Below, in pieces: positions 1 through 6,791 of a stretch of 11,908 bases of DNA. The position numbers were made by a program, and so were the translations under genes. Positions within the stretch are counted from its first letter, which is position 1. Each line of letters starts with the position of its first letter. Under the pieces are notes generated by a model that saw only the letters and a program-made list of their open reading frames with translations, was not told where the DNA came from and did not search any database. The stretch lies in the NCBI GenBank assembly GCA_005877225.1, contig VBPK01000149.1, forward strand, positions 1-11,908, in the 5' to 3' direction. Source of the DNA: Nitrososphaerota archaeon. Lineage in GTDB: Archaea > Thermoproteota > Nitrososphaeria > Nitrososphaerales > Gagatemarchaeaceae.

Positions 1-382
1 TGTCAAGCTCTCGGTCGGCACTGATTATTTCAGTTATCGAGTTGAGTTCCATCGACGAAATATGGACATAGTCGATTCCGCCGACGTCATACGAATAAGA
101 GGAGGCGCGTTCAATGACGAGGAAGTCGAGGTCCAGCCACGTTACGGGTAATGACATTACAGCCTCGATGTTAGCCCCCAAGTTCAGGGTTGATTTTCGC
201 TCTCTCGATAGGACATCGTTGACTTTCTTCAGGACGTTTATCAGCTCGACCAAGACGAGCACAGAGCAGGCTGCCTCGAGTCTACCCTCCTGAACGTCTT
301 CGAGAATCTTCTTGCAGCTTGCGCCGTATCTCGGATGGTTCTCGATCGCATAAACGATTACGTTTGTGTCAACATAGATCAT
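1..382 (-). CDS. vapC: VapC-type PIN-domain ribonuclease toxin (3' end cut by window edge)
   Basis: This is the probable toxin of a VapBC pair, a Mg-dependent ribonuclease. My translation of the minus strand from the ATG at 382-380 stays open for 127 codons to the window edge. It begins MIYVDTNVIVYAIE, a typical PIN-domain first strand. The four acidic positions expected for the metal site are visible: Asp5 (VDTN), Glu46 (LVELIN), Asp104 (GIDYVH) and Asp123 (SADREL). PIN toxins are usually about 130-140 residues, so only the last few are missing. The start codon overlaps the antitoxin stop as ATGA (382-379), so the two genes are translationally coupled. The VapC family assignment is confident; the RNA target cannot be read from the sequence. 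Confidence 0.88.
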   Translation of the reverse strand, partial: MIYVDTNVIVYAIENHPRYGASCKKILEDVQEGRLEAACSVLVLVELINVLKKVNDVLSRERKSTLNLGANIEAVMSLPVTWLDLDFLVIERASSYSYDVGGIDYVHISSMELNSITEIISADRELD

Positions 383-615
383 GAGGACTCTTCTCGGGTT
401 TCCTTGACGAGCTTCACCGCATCGAGGTCGAGTTTCACCTGCGACGTGAGGAACTTCACGGGGTTTGGCAGCTTCTTGTGCACGTCAACTACCACCATCT
501 CCTTTACGACGTGCCACCGAACGCTCTGACCGGGCTGGAGTTTGAGATGCTTCCTAACGTTCTTTGGAATAGTGGTTTGATGTTTGCTCGTGACCCGGGT
601 CTCTTCTACTTTCAT
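379..615 (-). CDS. vapB: VapB antitoxin, SpoVT/AbrB-like DNA-binding domain
   Basis: This 78-residue protein has an N-terminal swapped-hairpin AbrB domain (about residues 2-45). The signature TSKHQTTIPKNVRKHL is followed by LQPGQSVRWHV, the usual layout of archaeal VapB antitoxins. The acidic/basic C-terminal tail (about 50-78) would wrap the toxin. I choose the ATG at 615-613. A TTG directly before it (618-616) is also in frame, but a TATA box centred near 643 puts transcription start at about 615-618, so the message is probably leaderless. The stop overlaps the vapC start by 4 nt. A perfect palindrome between TATA box and start suggests autorepression, as is known for this family. Confidence 0.9.
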   Translation of the reverse strand: MKVEETRVTSKHQTTIPKNVRKHLKLQPGQSVRWHVVKEMVVVDVHKKLPNPVKFLTSQVKLDLDAVKLVKETREESS

Positions 616-619
616 CAAA

Positions 620-639
620 AGGTATTACGCGTAATACCT
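620..639 (-). promoter_or_regulatory. Perfect 20-bp palindrome, probable VapB operator
   Basis: AGGTATTACGCGTAATACCT reads identically on both strands. It lies directly between the vapB TATA box (640-647) and the start codon (615), where a bound dimeric protein would block transcription start. AbrB-type antitoxins commonly bind such sites to repress their own operon. The palindrome is directly visible; its binding partner is inferred. Confidence 0.7.
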
Positions 640-753
640 ATTTAAGCAGCGCCCCTCGCCGAAGTCGCTTGCGAGGAGTCCCAAGGCATCTTCAATCGAA
701 TCGAGTCGTTCACGGATCAATCTCAGTTCCTTCTCGAGACTCGTTGCCATCAT
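625..753 (-). CDS. Small hypothetical protein, 42 residues, amphipathic helix
   Basis: A short reading frame starts at tandem ATG codons (753-751 and 750-748) and ends with TAA at 627-625. The protein begins MMATSLEKELRLIRERLD and continues SIEDALGLLASD. The heptad-like spacing of Leu/Ile with alternating acidic and basic residues suggests one amphipathic or coiled-coil helix. A TATA-like TTTAATTA (782-775) is about 25 nt upstream of the first ATG, matching leaderless starts elsewhere in the window. The stop codon falls inside the vapB operator palindrome, 10 nt before vapB. I do not recognise a family. It could be an orphan antitoxin-like helix or a leader peptide. The coding call is moderate because the frame is short. 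Confidence 0.5.
   Translation of the reverse strand: MMATSLEKELRLIRERLDSIEDALGLLASDFGEGRCLNRYYA
640..647 (-). promoter_or_regulatory. TATA box of vapBC
   Basis: The minus strand reads CTTAAATA, close to the archaeal TATA consensus, centred about 28 nt before the vapB ATG. It fits leaderless transcription. It lies inside the 3' end of the small ORF 625-753. Confidence 0.6.
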
Positions 754-774
754 CAATTCATTAAGCAAACGAGA

Positions 775-782
775 TAATTAAA
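775..782 (-). promoter_or_regulatory. TATA-like box before the small ORF
   Basis: TTTAATTA on the minus strand is centred about 25 nt from the ATG at 753, in the gap after the carboxyltransferase gene. It supports an independent promoter for the small ORF and possibly read-through into vapBC. Confidence 0.45.
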
Positions 783-823
783 GCACAGCTACCAGCGAAC
801 GTGCAAGAGAAACGCTTCCGACG

Positions 824-1807
824 CTACGGGAAGGCTATCCCCTTTCTGGCTTCCTCGGCGTGAGCTGCGAAAGCCCGTGCCTCTTCCTTGGTGTCCTCCA
901 AGAACTCGAGGTACTTCTTGACGTTGAATGATTCGTACGGGTAGACCCTGTATCTGTAAGTGCCGTCGAAGACCTGCTTCCTGAGCTCCTCGAGCTCGTC
1001 GTCCGTCACCTCCTCCCATTCGATTCGGTCGGCAGGCTGGAAGAGGACCGGATTCTTCCTGAAGACTGGGTTCCTTTGCTTCAGGTCATAGATGGGGATC
1101 GACCTTCCGAGAAGTTGGTACCCGCCCGGCGACTCTATGGGGTATATCGCCACGATTGGGCCTCCGATCCCGAAGGCTCCTTCAGGAGTCCATGGCCTGC
1201 TCGGGTTGTACTTGGGCGCGGTGAGATACGCCCTCATGTCCAACGGCGTCATGAACGCAAGACCAGGCCAGAAGCCGAGCATCGCTACCCAATACTGGTT
1301 TGACCCGATCAGCCTGATCATCTCTTCTATGCTGACCCCGTTGTACTTCGCCACGTATCCGATGTTGTGACCGTCCATTATGTTAGGCGCGTCGGGACGT
1401 CTCAGCTTCGCGTACCTCCCGATGAACTCAGTGGTGTGCTTGTCTCTGTAGGCGACGGGTAGCCTCAGCAGCCGGGAAGGGATCACCAGGTCGCTGACGC
1501 TCTCGATGCTCTCCTCGATCTCCTTCAGCTTCACGAGGAGTTCATTCATTCCGATCTGGAGCGAGTCGAAGTGGACCAGAAGCGACCGCATCGCTGGGAC
1601 CGTCTCTATCACACCAGGGATTGTTTTCGCCCGCTCTCCCAGCCCCATCGCACGAAGGTTGTAGAAGAAGTCTGTCGTCATATCGCCGAACTCGATGAGG
1701 AGATACTCGTCTCCGGAGAAACGATACGTCACGCTCGGCCTGCCATCCTTCGCGGGTACCGCCTCGATAACGGACTCTGCGGTCGTCATCATGTTTGCAC
1801 TTGTCAT
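824..1807 (-). CDS. Carboxyltransferase subunit, urea carboxylase CT type (AHS1/KipI/PxpB superfamily)
   Basis: This 327-residue soluble protein belongs to the CT_C_D (allophanate hydrolase subunit 1, KipI, PxpB) superfamily. Residues 29-82 hold the N-terminal subdomain (SGDEYLLIEFGD, then MRSLLVHFDSL). Residues 178-235 hold the core, GFWPGLAFMTPLD, KYNPSRPWTPEGAFGIGG and YPIESPGGYQLLGR. The KYNP-R-WTPEG string, the RYAKLRRPDAPN segment (131-142) and a tail of about 75 residues (VLFQPADRIEWEEV, then YLEFLEDTKEEARAF) resemble the CT part of urea carboxylase rather than the shorter PxpB/KipI (about 220-250 residues). No AHS2/PxpC partner, biotin carboxylase or PxpA gene is adjacent, so the substrate is open. 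A TATA-like AAAACATATAT (1829-1819) lies too close to the ATG at 1807; the ATG at 1792 (MMTTAES) may be the true start. Confidence 0.78.
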   Translation of the reverse strand: MTSANMMTTAESVIEAVPAKDGRPSVTYRFSGDEYLLIEFGDMTTDFFYNLRAMGLGERAKTIPGVIETVPAMRSLLVHFDSLQIGMNELLVKLKEIEESIESVSDLVIPSRLLRLPVAYRDKHTTEFIGRYAKLRRPDAPNIMDGHNIGYVAKYNGVSIEEMIRLIGSNQYWVAMLGFWPGLAFMTPLDMRAYLTAPKYNPSRPWTPEGAFGIGGPIVAIYPIESPGGYQLLGRSIPIYDLKQRNPVFRKNPVLFQPADRIEWEEVTDDELEELRKQVFDGTYRYRVYPYESFNVKKYLEFLEDTKEEARAFAAHAEEARKGIAFP

Positions 1808-2011
1808 CTGGAAAGCCGATATATGTTTTGAACCATCAGCCTACGCTGGGCCGTTTTCTTCATGCCGATGATGGCCATGTTGATGCCTTGCTGGGAATGA
1901 GCACGAAGGTGGAGGTAGCCTTGTGGCGCACCTTGTCTTCGGGCTCGTCCTCGGCGCGGTGGCCCCGTACGCAATTCCTATGAGCCTGGCTACGGACCCG
2001 CGGAGCCGCCT
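1808..2011. other. Intergenic stretch with a possible decayed plus-strand membrane-protein remnant
   Basis: About 200 nt separate the aldehyde dehydrogenase stop from the carboxyltransferase gene. On the plus strand, two adjoining frames read MPMMAMLMPCWE (1862-1897) and SLVAHLVFGLVLGAVAPYAI (about 1917-1976), which look like membrane-helix text broken by a frame change. No promoter or full gene goes with them. I treat this as a weak hint, not a gene. Confidence 0.2.
1819..1829 (-). promoter_or_regulatory. TATA-like element of the carboxyltransferase gene
   Basis: AAAACATATAT on the minus strand is the only TATA-like stretch before this gene. Its centre is only 16-17 nt from the ATG at 1807 but about 31 nt from the in-frame ATG at 1792, which favours the shorter protein. 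Confidence 0.4.
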
Positions 2012-3550
2012 TCAGGACTCGCCCAAGTTCACGACTATGAACTTCAGGTCCGTCAGCTCTGTGACCGCGAGGCTGACGCCCTCCCTCCCCATCCCACTCA
2101 TCTTGACTCCGCCGAACGGAGCGTTGTCCCACCGAAGGTTCGTCCTGTCGTTGATGAGCACGGCGCCTGCCTTCACCTTCTTTGCGAGCTTGATTCCACG
2201 TGCCAAATTCGAAGTGAAGATCGAAGCCTGCAGCCCGTAGACCGTGCTGTTGGCTGCATCAGCGAAGTCCTCCTCGCGCGTGACCTTCATGATGGCCGCG
2301 ACAGGACCGAATATCTCCTTTGAGGCGATTTCCATCCCTTTATCCACTTTGTCCAGGACCGTGGGTGCGTAGAAGTTCCCCCTCGAGTATTCGCCAGAGA
2401 CCAGACGAGCGCCGCCCGTCTTTGCGACCGCGCCCCTGGCCGTAGCATCTTCGACCAGACGCTCGATTTTCTCAAGGCCCCTGCGGTTGATTATCGGGCC
2501 TACGTTGGTCGTCCGTTCAAGGGGGTTCCCAACCCTGAGCTTGTTTACCGATTCCTCGAAGTGGGCGAGGAACTTGCCCCTAACCCCTTCCGAGAGGATT
2601 ATCCTCCTCGTCGCGGTGCAGACCTGACCAGAGTATCCGAAGGTGCTCGCGACCGCCGAGCTGACCGCGGCCCCGACATCCGCGTCGTCCAGGACGATCA
2701 TCGGGTTGTGTCCTCCTAGCTCGAGTATCACCTTCTTGTTTGTCCTCGCTGCCTTCTCCGAAATTTGCCTGCCCGTCTCGCTATCGCCTGTGAAGCTGAT
2801 TGCGTTCACCTTGTCGCTGGTCACTATCTCGTCCCCCACGACCTCGCCGGGCCCTACCACCACGTTGAGAAACCCGTTTGGCAATCCCGCTTCCTCGAAG
2901 AGCTTCGCGGCCATAAGGCCAGGGAGTGGCCCGTCGCTGGGTGGCTTCGCGACCACGGTATTTCCAGCTGCTATCGCGGGGGCGACCTTGTGCATCAGAA
3001 GGTTGAGCGGGAAGTTGAACGGAGAAATCGCCCCGACGACCCCGACCGGTTCGCGGATTGTGAACCCCAGCCTGTTCTCGTTCCCGGCCGGGATAGGGTG
3101 TGCGTCGAGCGGTATCGTTTGGCCGTAGATTCTCTTCGCTTCTTCTCCTGCGAAAGTGAGAGTGAGCACAGCTCGAGCAGTCTCCGCCTCTGCGTCTACC
3201 AGCGGCTTCCCCACGTTTCTCGCTATCAGCACAGCCATCTCCCGCGAATTCTGTTCGAGGAGCGAGGCCACCTTCAGCAGGATCCTCGACCTCTCATGAG
3301 CGGCGAGTTTCGAAGCCCTCTCCCTGGCCTCGAAGGCCGCGTCTATTGCCCTCCGTGCATCCTCCCTGGAAGCCTTCGGAATCAAGGCCAAGACCTCTTG
3401 ATTGGCGGGGTTGAGTACCTCCAGTGTCGCAGAGTCTCCGGAATCGACCCACCTTCCGTCTATGTACATATGAGACGGTACTTGCAAGTGAAATCGAGAA
3501 GACCCAGAAGTCCTATTTAGGTTCTGGCCGTCGGTCGCATCGAGCTTCAC
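2012..3550 (-). CDS. NAD(P)-dependent aldehyde dehydrogenase, lactaldehyde/glycolaldehyde dehydrogenase-like
   Basis: This cytosolic enzyme oxidises an aldehyde to the acid. The ALDH landmarks are all present: ISPFNFPLNL (Asn179), AKPPSDGPLPG (Lys202), FTGDSETG (253-260), ELGGHNP (general base Glu277), GYSGQVCTATRR (nucleophile Cys311), EIFGPV and PFGGVKMSGMGREG. The run from MYIDGRWVDS onward resembles archaeal lactaldehyde dehydrogenase (MJ1411 type), with SSADH or non-phosphorylating GAPDH activity as alternatives. The GTG at 3550 gives 512 residues. The first 27 have no counterpart in the family, and a TATA-like CTAAATAG sits inside that stretch at 3520-3513, so the ATG at 3469 (485 residues) or the TTG at 3484 is a good alternative. 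It is divergent from the phosphatase gene. Confidence 0.93.
   Translation of the reverse strand: MKLDATDGQNLNRTSGSSRFHLQVPSHMYIDGRWVDSGDSATLEVLNPANQEVLALIPKASREDARRAIDAAFEARERASKLAAHERSRILLKVASLLEQNSREMAVLIARNVGKPLVDAEAETARAVLTLTFAGEEAKRIYGQTIPLDAHPIPAGNENRLGFTIREPVGVVGAISPFNFPLNLLMHKVAPAIAAGNTVVAKPPSDGPLPGLMAAKLFEEAGLPNGFLNVVVGPGEVVGDEIVTSDKVNAISFTGDSETGRQISEKAARTNKKVILELGGHNPMIVLDDADVGAAVSSAVASTFGYSGQVCTATRRIILSEGVRGKFLAHFEESVNKLRVGNPLERTTNVGPIINRRGLEKIERLVEDATARGAVAKTGGARLVSGEYSRGNFYAPTVLDKVDKGMEIASKEIFGPVAAIMKVTREEDFADAANSTVYGLQASIFTSNLARGIKLAKKVKAGAVLINDRTNLRWDNAPFGGVKMSGMGREGVSLAVTELTDLKFIVVNLGES
3513..3520 (-). promoter_or_regulatory. TATA-like box inside the 5' end of the aldehyde dehydrogenase frame
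   Basis: The minus strand reads CTAAATAG. A transcript from here would begin near 3490, downstream of the GTG at 3550, and would favour starting the dehydrogenase at 3484 (TTG) or 3469 (ATG, MYIDG). Confidence 0.4.
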
Positions 3551-3633
3551 ACCTCGACCGAAGGGGTTCTACGAACTCGCGAACCCGCCGCACTTTGTTG
3601 TGAGAGTCCACAAACATCTTACACTGGTGTTCG

Positions 3634-4287
3634 TTGAGCCATCCTGGCTTGCTTGAAGTCGCCGCGCGCTCGATCCCAGGGAGCGCGCACCCGTACGAGG
3701 ACAGGATACTGGCTGACGACAAGGTCGGACTCTTCGCTGTCGCTGACGGAGTGACGCACTCCTCGCAGGGCAGCGGGGCCGTCGCCGCAGAACTGGCGCT
3801 GAGCCTCCTGCGCGAGTACTTCTCGGGGGACCTTGTCGCTGCAATAGGCAAAGTGCACCAGATTGCAGTAAGGAGAAGGGAAGAGGACAGTACGATAGGG
3901 GAGACGACTCTTACCGCGGTCGCCGTCGACGAAGGCCGCCTCCTAGTTGGAAACGTAGGCGACAGCCCGGCCTACCTTGTAAGGGCAAAGAACATGCGTG
4001 GCCTGATTCAGGAGGACAAGAGCCCCCATGGCTACATCACCCAAGTGATAGGCTACCCCGAGACCATTCACGTTCACTCTACAAGCCTTCAGCTGAAAGA
4101 TCAGGACATGGTAATAGTAGCATCCGACGGGGTAGAGCACGTCCTTCGTGTTTCATTCGTCCATCAACTCCTGAGCATGCCGGAGGTCAGCGAAGTGGTA
4201 GATTCCATCATCCAGGAGGCAAAAGCCCGTGTTACTGGGTATGACGACGACAAGAGCGTGATAGTCTTGAGAGTGGTGGAGAGATGA
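3634..4287 (+). CDS. PP2C-type serine/threonine protein phosphatase
   Basis: This 217-residue cytosolic protein is a compact metal-dependent phosphatase. The PP2C metal-binding motifs occur in order: Glu22-Asp23 (HPYEDRIL), Asp38-Gly39 (AVADGVTHSSQGSG), GD at 109-110 (VGNVGDSPAYLVR), SDG at 164-166 (IVASDGVEHVL) and the terminal acidic cluster Asp204-206 (GYDDDKSVIV). Length is short for the family (about 240-260), matching minimal bacterial PstP/Stp-like forms. The start is TTG at 3634, the first start codon after the in-frame stop at 3601, preceded at short distance by GGTG. No kinase gene is adjacent, so its target is unknown. The gene downstream is on the same strand 105 nt away and might be cotranscribed. 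Confidence 0.88.
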   Translation: MSHPGLLEVAARSIPGSAHPYEDRILADDKVGLFAVADGVTHSSQGSGAVAAELALSLLREYFSGDLVAAIGKVHQIAVRRREEDSTIGETTLTAVAVDEGRLLVGNVGDSPAYLVRAKNMRGLIQEDKSPHGYITQVIGYPETIHVHSTSLQLKDQDMVIVASDGVEHVLRVSFVHQLLSMPEVSEVVDSIIQEAKARVTGYDDDKSVIVLRVVER

Positions 4288-4392
4288 CAGAATGGTGAGT
4301 GAGGGCCAGACAATCCACTCAAAACCTCGTCAAGTTACACTACCGCAATACGGTGCGAGACCTTATTACGTTCCAATCAGTCGGGGAGAAAC

Positions 4393-4902
4393 ATGAAGCT
4401 ACTGAGTGGGGAGGGCCTGAGGAAAGACATACTCGAGAGCTACTTCAAGAACCATAAGGAGTGGAGTTTCGTCATATCACCATCACCGGAGCACGGGTTC
4501 TACGACGCCATCGTTTCAGGGCCAGACGAAGCTTGGATGCTCAAGATAGACTCGTTATTCAAGCCCGTCCCAATCGTCATCGGCTCTCCAGTTGAGGCGG
4601 AACCAAGATTGAAGTCAGAAAACCCGTTTCCATATGGCTACAGGAAGGTTTCACGTGAACTGGTTCTCCGGACGCTCGGAGGCGAGGGCTTTCCACCGAG
4701 TGACAAGAGGTTGGCCAGCTTCTTGTCACTGCTCAGGTCAGAAACTGTTGTCCCAGAAGGGGGAGGACACTACGCGGAAGGGCCCTTCGTCCTAACTAGC
4801 TCAAGAAAAGATGTTTTATCCGAGAAACAGAAGGAAATTGATGACCAACTTGCGTCGGAGATGCACAGGCTTCTTAAGACCAGATATCCTGCCTACGGCT
4901 GA
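4393..4902 (+). CDS. Hypothetical protein, 169 residues
   Basis: I do not recognise this protein. It is soluble, with no signal peptide, membrane helix or cysteine. It opens MKLLSGEGLRKDILESYF, has a mixed alpha/beta middle (FYDAIVSGPDEAWMLKID, then PVPIVIGSP), a basic central stretch (YGYRKVSRELVLRTLGG) and a charged helical end (SEKQKEIDDQLASEMHRLL). The ATG at 4393 is preceded by GGGGAG five bases upstream, a good ribosome binding site, and by an AT-rich CTTATTAC about 27 nt upstream that may be a TATA box. It lies between the phosphatase and the convergent DipZ-like gene. Coding is well supported by the frame and start signals; function is open. Confidence 0.75.
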   Translation: MKLLSGEGLRKDILESYFKNHKEWSFVISPSPEHGFYDAIVSGPDEAWMLKIDSLFKPVPIVIGSPVEAEPRLKSENPFPYGYRKVSRELVLRTLGGEGFPPSDKRLASFLSLLRSETVVPEGGGHYAEGPFVLTSSRKDVLSEKQKEIDDQLASEMHRLLKTRYPAYG

Positions 4903-4953
4903 ACGCCATACCGGCCCGCACGTTTGTGATCATTTCTTCGGGCTTGGAATCTT

Positions 4954-6027
4954 CTAGCCGAACGTAAAAGTGTACAATCTAAACCCGGGGCTGGCTATTA
5001 TCTCCAGCACATGCCATCCATAAGAAGGAGCGCCTACGATGTTGTAGAGTCTCGCCGAACTTATGCTTGCAGAGGCAGCGCCGTCACGCAACACCAGATC
5101 GCTCCCGAGATAGGTCTGTGAGAGGTTCTTCCCATCCAACTTTACGATGATCAGGCTGGAATTCCCCTGCGCCACGACGTTCGCATTCTTGGCCTTGTAA
5201 ATCAGGAATAGTTTTGAATCGCTACCCGCCGAGATCACGCTGTCTGGAGCGTTGTACCATTTTCCTGAGAAGTACACTGTATTGTTCTGCATCGGTCCGC
5301 TCAAGGTGTAGCTTACAACCTGACCCGGCGAAAATCCCTGGGGATTCCCAATCGGTAACCGCGCGGTGCTGTAACCAACGTAAATCTCCGGGGTTCCTAC
5401 TTGCGAAAATTTCACATTCGTCCCGTTCACCGAGTTTGCGGTTATGCCGGCGCGGATTGTATAACCCGCATTCTGCAATAGCGCTTGAATCAACATCTCT
5501 GTCGCATTGTACCCACCCTCGCCGATGTGCATGTCCCTTATGTCACCGTTCTTATCTATGAGATAATCCGCAGGCCAGTACTGGTTGCCGTAGGCGTTCC
5601 AGGTGGCATAGCCGCTGTCCAAAGCTACAGGGTACTTTATTTCCAGTGATTTGACCGCTGCCAACACGTTGCTGTAATTCTTCTCGAACTGAAATTCAGG
5701 CGTGTGCACTCCGACTATGACGAGTCCGTTGTTCCCATACCTGCCATACCAGGCGTTCAGGTAGGGTAGCGTCCGGATGCAGTTTATGCAGGAATAAGTC
5801 CAAAAGTCTACGAGGACGACCTTTCCCCTGAGCTCTGAGAGGTTGAGTACGGGCGAATTGATCCAAGCGGCTATTCCCTGGAAGTTGGGCGCCGGTCCAC
5901 GATTGGGTACCTTTGATAGATCGGTCGGCACCGATCCCTGGTTCGAGACCAACGCGGATAGAGCCGCCGCCACGATAACAATGCCAATGATGCCGAAGAC
6001 AACAACGTATACGTTGATTTTCGTCAT
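4954..6027 (-). CDS. Membrane-anchored DipZ-like thioredoxin (TlpA fold plus C-terminal beta domain)
   Basis: This protein has 357 residues from the ATG at 6027 and acts outside the membrane as a thiol-disulfide oxidoreductase. Residues about 6-28 form a signal anchor. Residues about 45-205 are a TlpA/DipZ-type thioredoxin domain with active site CINC (Cys80, Cys83) in VDFWTYSCINCIRTLPYL and cis-proline Pro152 (QYWPADYLID). The remainder, from TPEIYVGYSTARL to the final GFRLYTFTFG, matches the carbohydrate-binding-like jelly-roll end of DipZ. In DipZ these parts are fused behind a CcdA domain; here CcdA is the preceding gene. The start overlaps the ccdA stop as ATGA (6027-6024), with GGAGG seven bases upstream, so I reject the longer frame to 6093. 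CcdA probably supplies its electrons. Confidence 0.92.
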   Translation of the reverse strand: MTKINVYVVVFGIIGIVIVAAALSALVSNQGSVPTDLSKVPNRGPAPNFQGIAAWINSPVLNLSELRGKVVLVDFWTYSCINCIRTLPYLNAWYGRYGNNGLVIVGVHTPEFQFEKNYSNVLAAVKSLEIKYPVALDSGYATWNAYGNQYWPADYLIDKNGDIRDMHIGEGGYNATEMLIQALLQNAGYTIRAGITANSVNGTNVKFSQVGTPEIYVGYSTARLPIGNPQGFSPGQVVSYTLSGPMQNNTVYFSGKWYNAPDSVISAGSDSKLFLIYKAKNANVVAQGNSSLIIVKLDGKNLSQTYLGSDLVLRDGAASASISSARLYNIVGAPSYGWHVLEIIASPGFRLYTFTFG

Positions 6028-6770
6028 CTGACCGCCTCCGGGGATGTACCCGAGACGAACGCCAGGAACGCGGGCAACAACGGAAGTATGCACGGTGAAA
6101 TGAATGTCAGAACCCCCGCAGATAGGGCTATCAGAAAGTTGAGCTGAAACTGACCGAACGGGTTTGCCAGGGACCCCAGCGGACCGACATTATTCAGGAA
6201 GATCTGCAGGACGCCAATATAGTTGGTGACTACCAGCAGCCCAATCGCTATCAAGAACACCCCACTTACTGTGTTGAAGTATCTCAGAAAGGGCCCCGCC
6301 CTTTTGAGAAACCCTGATACTCTCGAGACGAAGGTCCCCGCTATGAGGAACGGGATGCCCAACCCCAGAGAGAAAGCCATAAGGTAGAGGAATCCCAGTC
6401 CGGGGGATACCGCAGCGAGGGTGTAAACCGAACCAAGTATCGCGCCTACGCACGGAGTCCATCCAAGGGCGAACGCGATGCCGAATACAGAGGAGGTCAC
6501 ATAGCTGTTCCTGAATTTCCTCACGTGGATCTTATGCTCAACGCCGAAGAATGGTATCGCATACTTTGCAGACGCGATGATGAGAAGACCGAAGGCTACG
6601 ATGACCGACCCGCCGATCAACCTGACCGTATTCACAGCTTCCAGCGATGCTTTCGACAGAACTGTCTGCAGCAAAACCCCCACCATGGAGAATACGAAAG
6701 TGAATCCCAGGACAAAGAATGCGGAATTCAGGAATATTACCTCCCTCGCTTTCACCCGATCTACCGTCAA
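6024..6770 (-). CDS. ccdA: CcdA-type thiol-disulfide transporter, apparently circularly permuted
   Basis: This 248-residue protein has six predicted membrane helices (about 14-35, 49-70, 93-118, 125-148, 163-187, 209-240) and moves reducing equivalents from cytosolic thioredoxin to extracytoplasmic partners. Its only two cysteines sit in the CcdA motifs: Cys107 in FALGWTPCVGAILG and Cys227 in GVLTFISPCILPLLP. In ordinary CcdA the SPC helix is first and the TPC helix fourth. Here the order is 2-3-4-5-6-1: the protein opens with the usual second helix (FFVLGFTFVFSMVG) and ends with the usual first helix. Joining the end (FVSGTSPEAVR) to the beginning (MTVDRVKAREVIFLNS) would recreate a normal text. 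The start is TTG at 6770, just after the in-frame stop at 6782. The stop overlaps the downstream thioredoxin gene by 4 nt. Confidence 0.85.
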   Translation of the reverse strand: MTVDRVKAREVIFLNSAFFVLGFTFVFSMVGVLLQTVLSKASLEAVNTVRLIGGSVIVAFGLLIIASAKYAIPFFGVEHKIHVRKFRNSYVTSSVFGIAFALGWTPCVGAILGSVYTLAAVSPGLGFLYLMAFSLGLGIPFLIAGTFVSRVSGFLKRAGPFLRYFNTVSGVFLIAIGLLVVTNYIGVLQIFLNNVGPLGSLANPFGQFQLNFLIALSAGVLTFISPCILPLLPAFLAFVSGTSPEAVR

Positions 6771-6791
6771 GATGTTGGGTCACGCGGCTTC

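Noticed and set aside
2765..3520. Plus-strand open frame of 251 codons opposite the aldehyde dehydrogenase
   Set aside because: It is fully antisense to a complete dehydrogenase with all motifs, and its translation is rich in Arg/His/Ser with no recognisable domain.
6028..6093. Upstream extension of the DipZ-like gene by 22 residues
   Set aside because: The extension overlaps the conserved SPC helix of ccdA; the ATG at 6027 has GGAGG at good spacing, an ATGA overlap and directly precedes the signal anchor.
6024..6770. Explaining the odd CcdA as a frameshifted or truncated normal gene
   Set aside because: The frame is open throughout, all six helices and both cysteine motifs are present once each, and the upstream DNA belongs to another gene.
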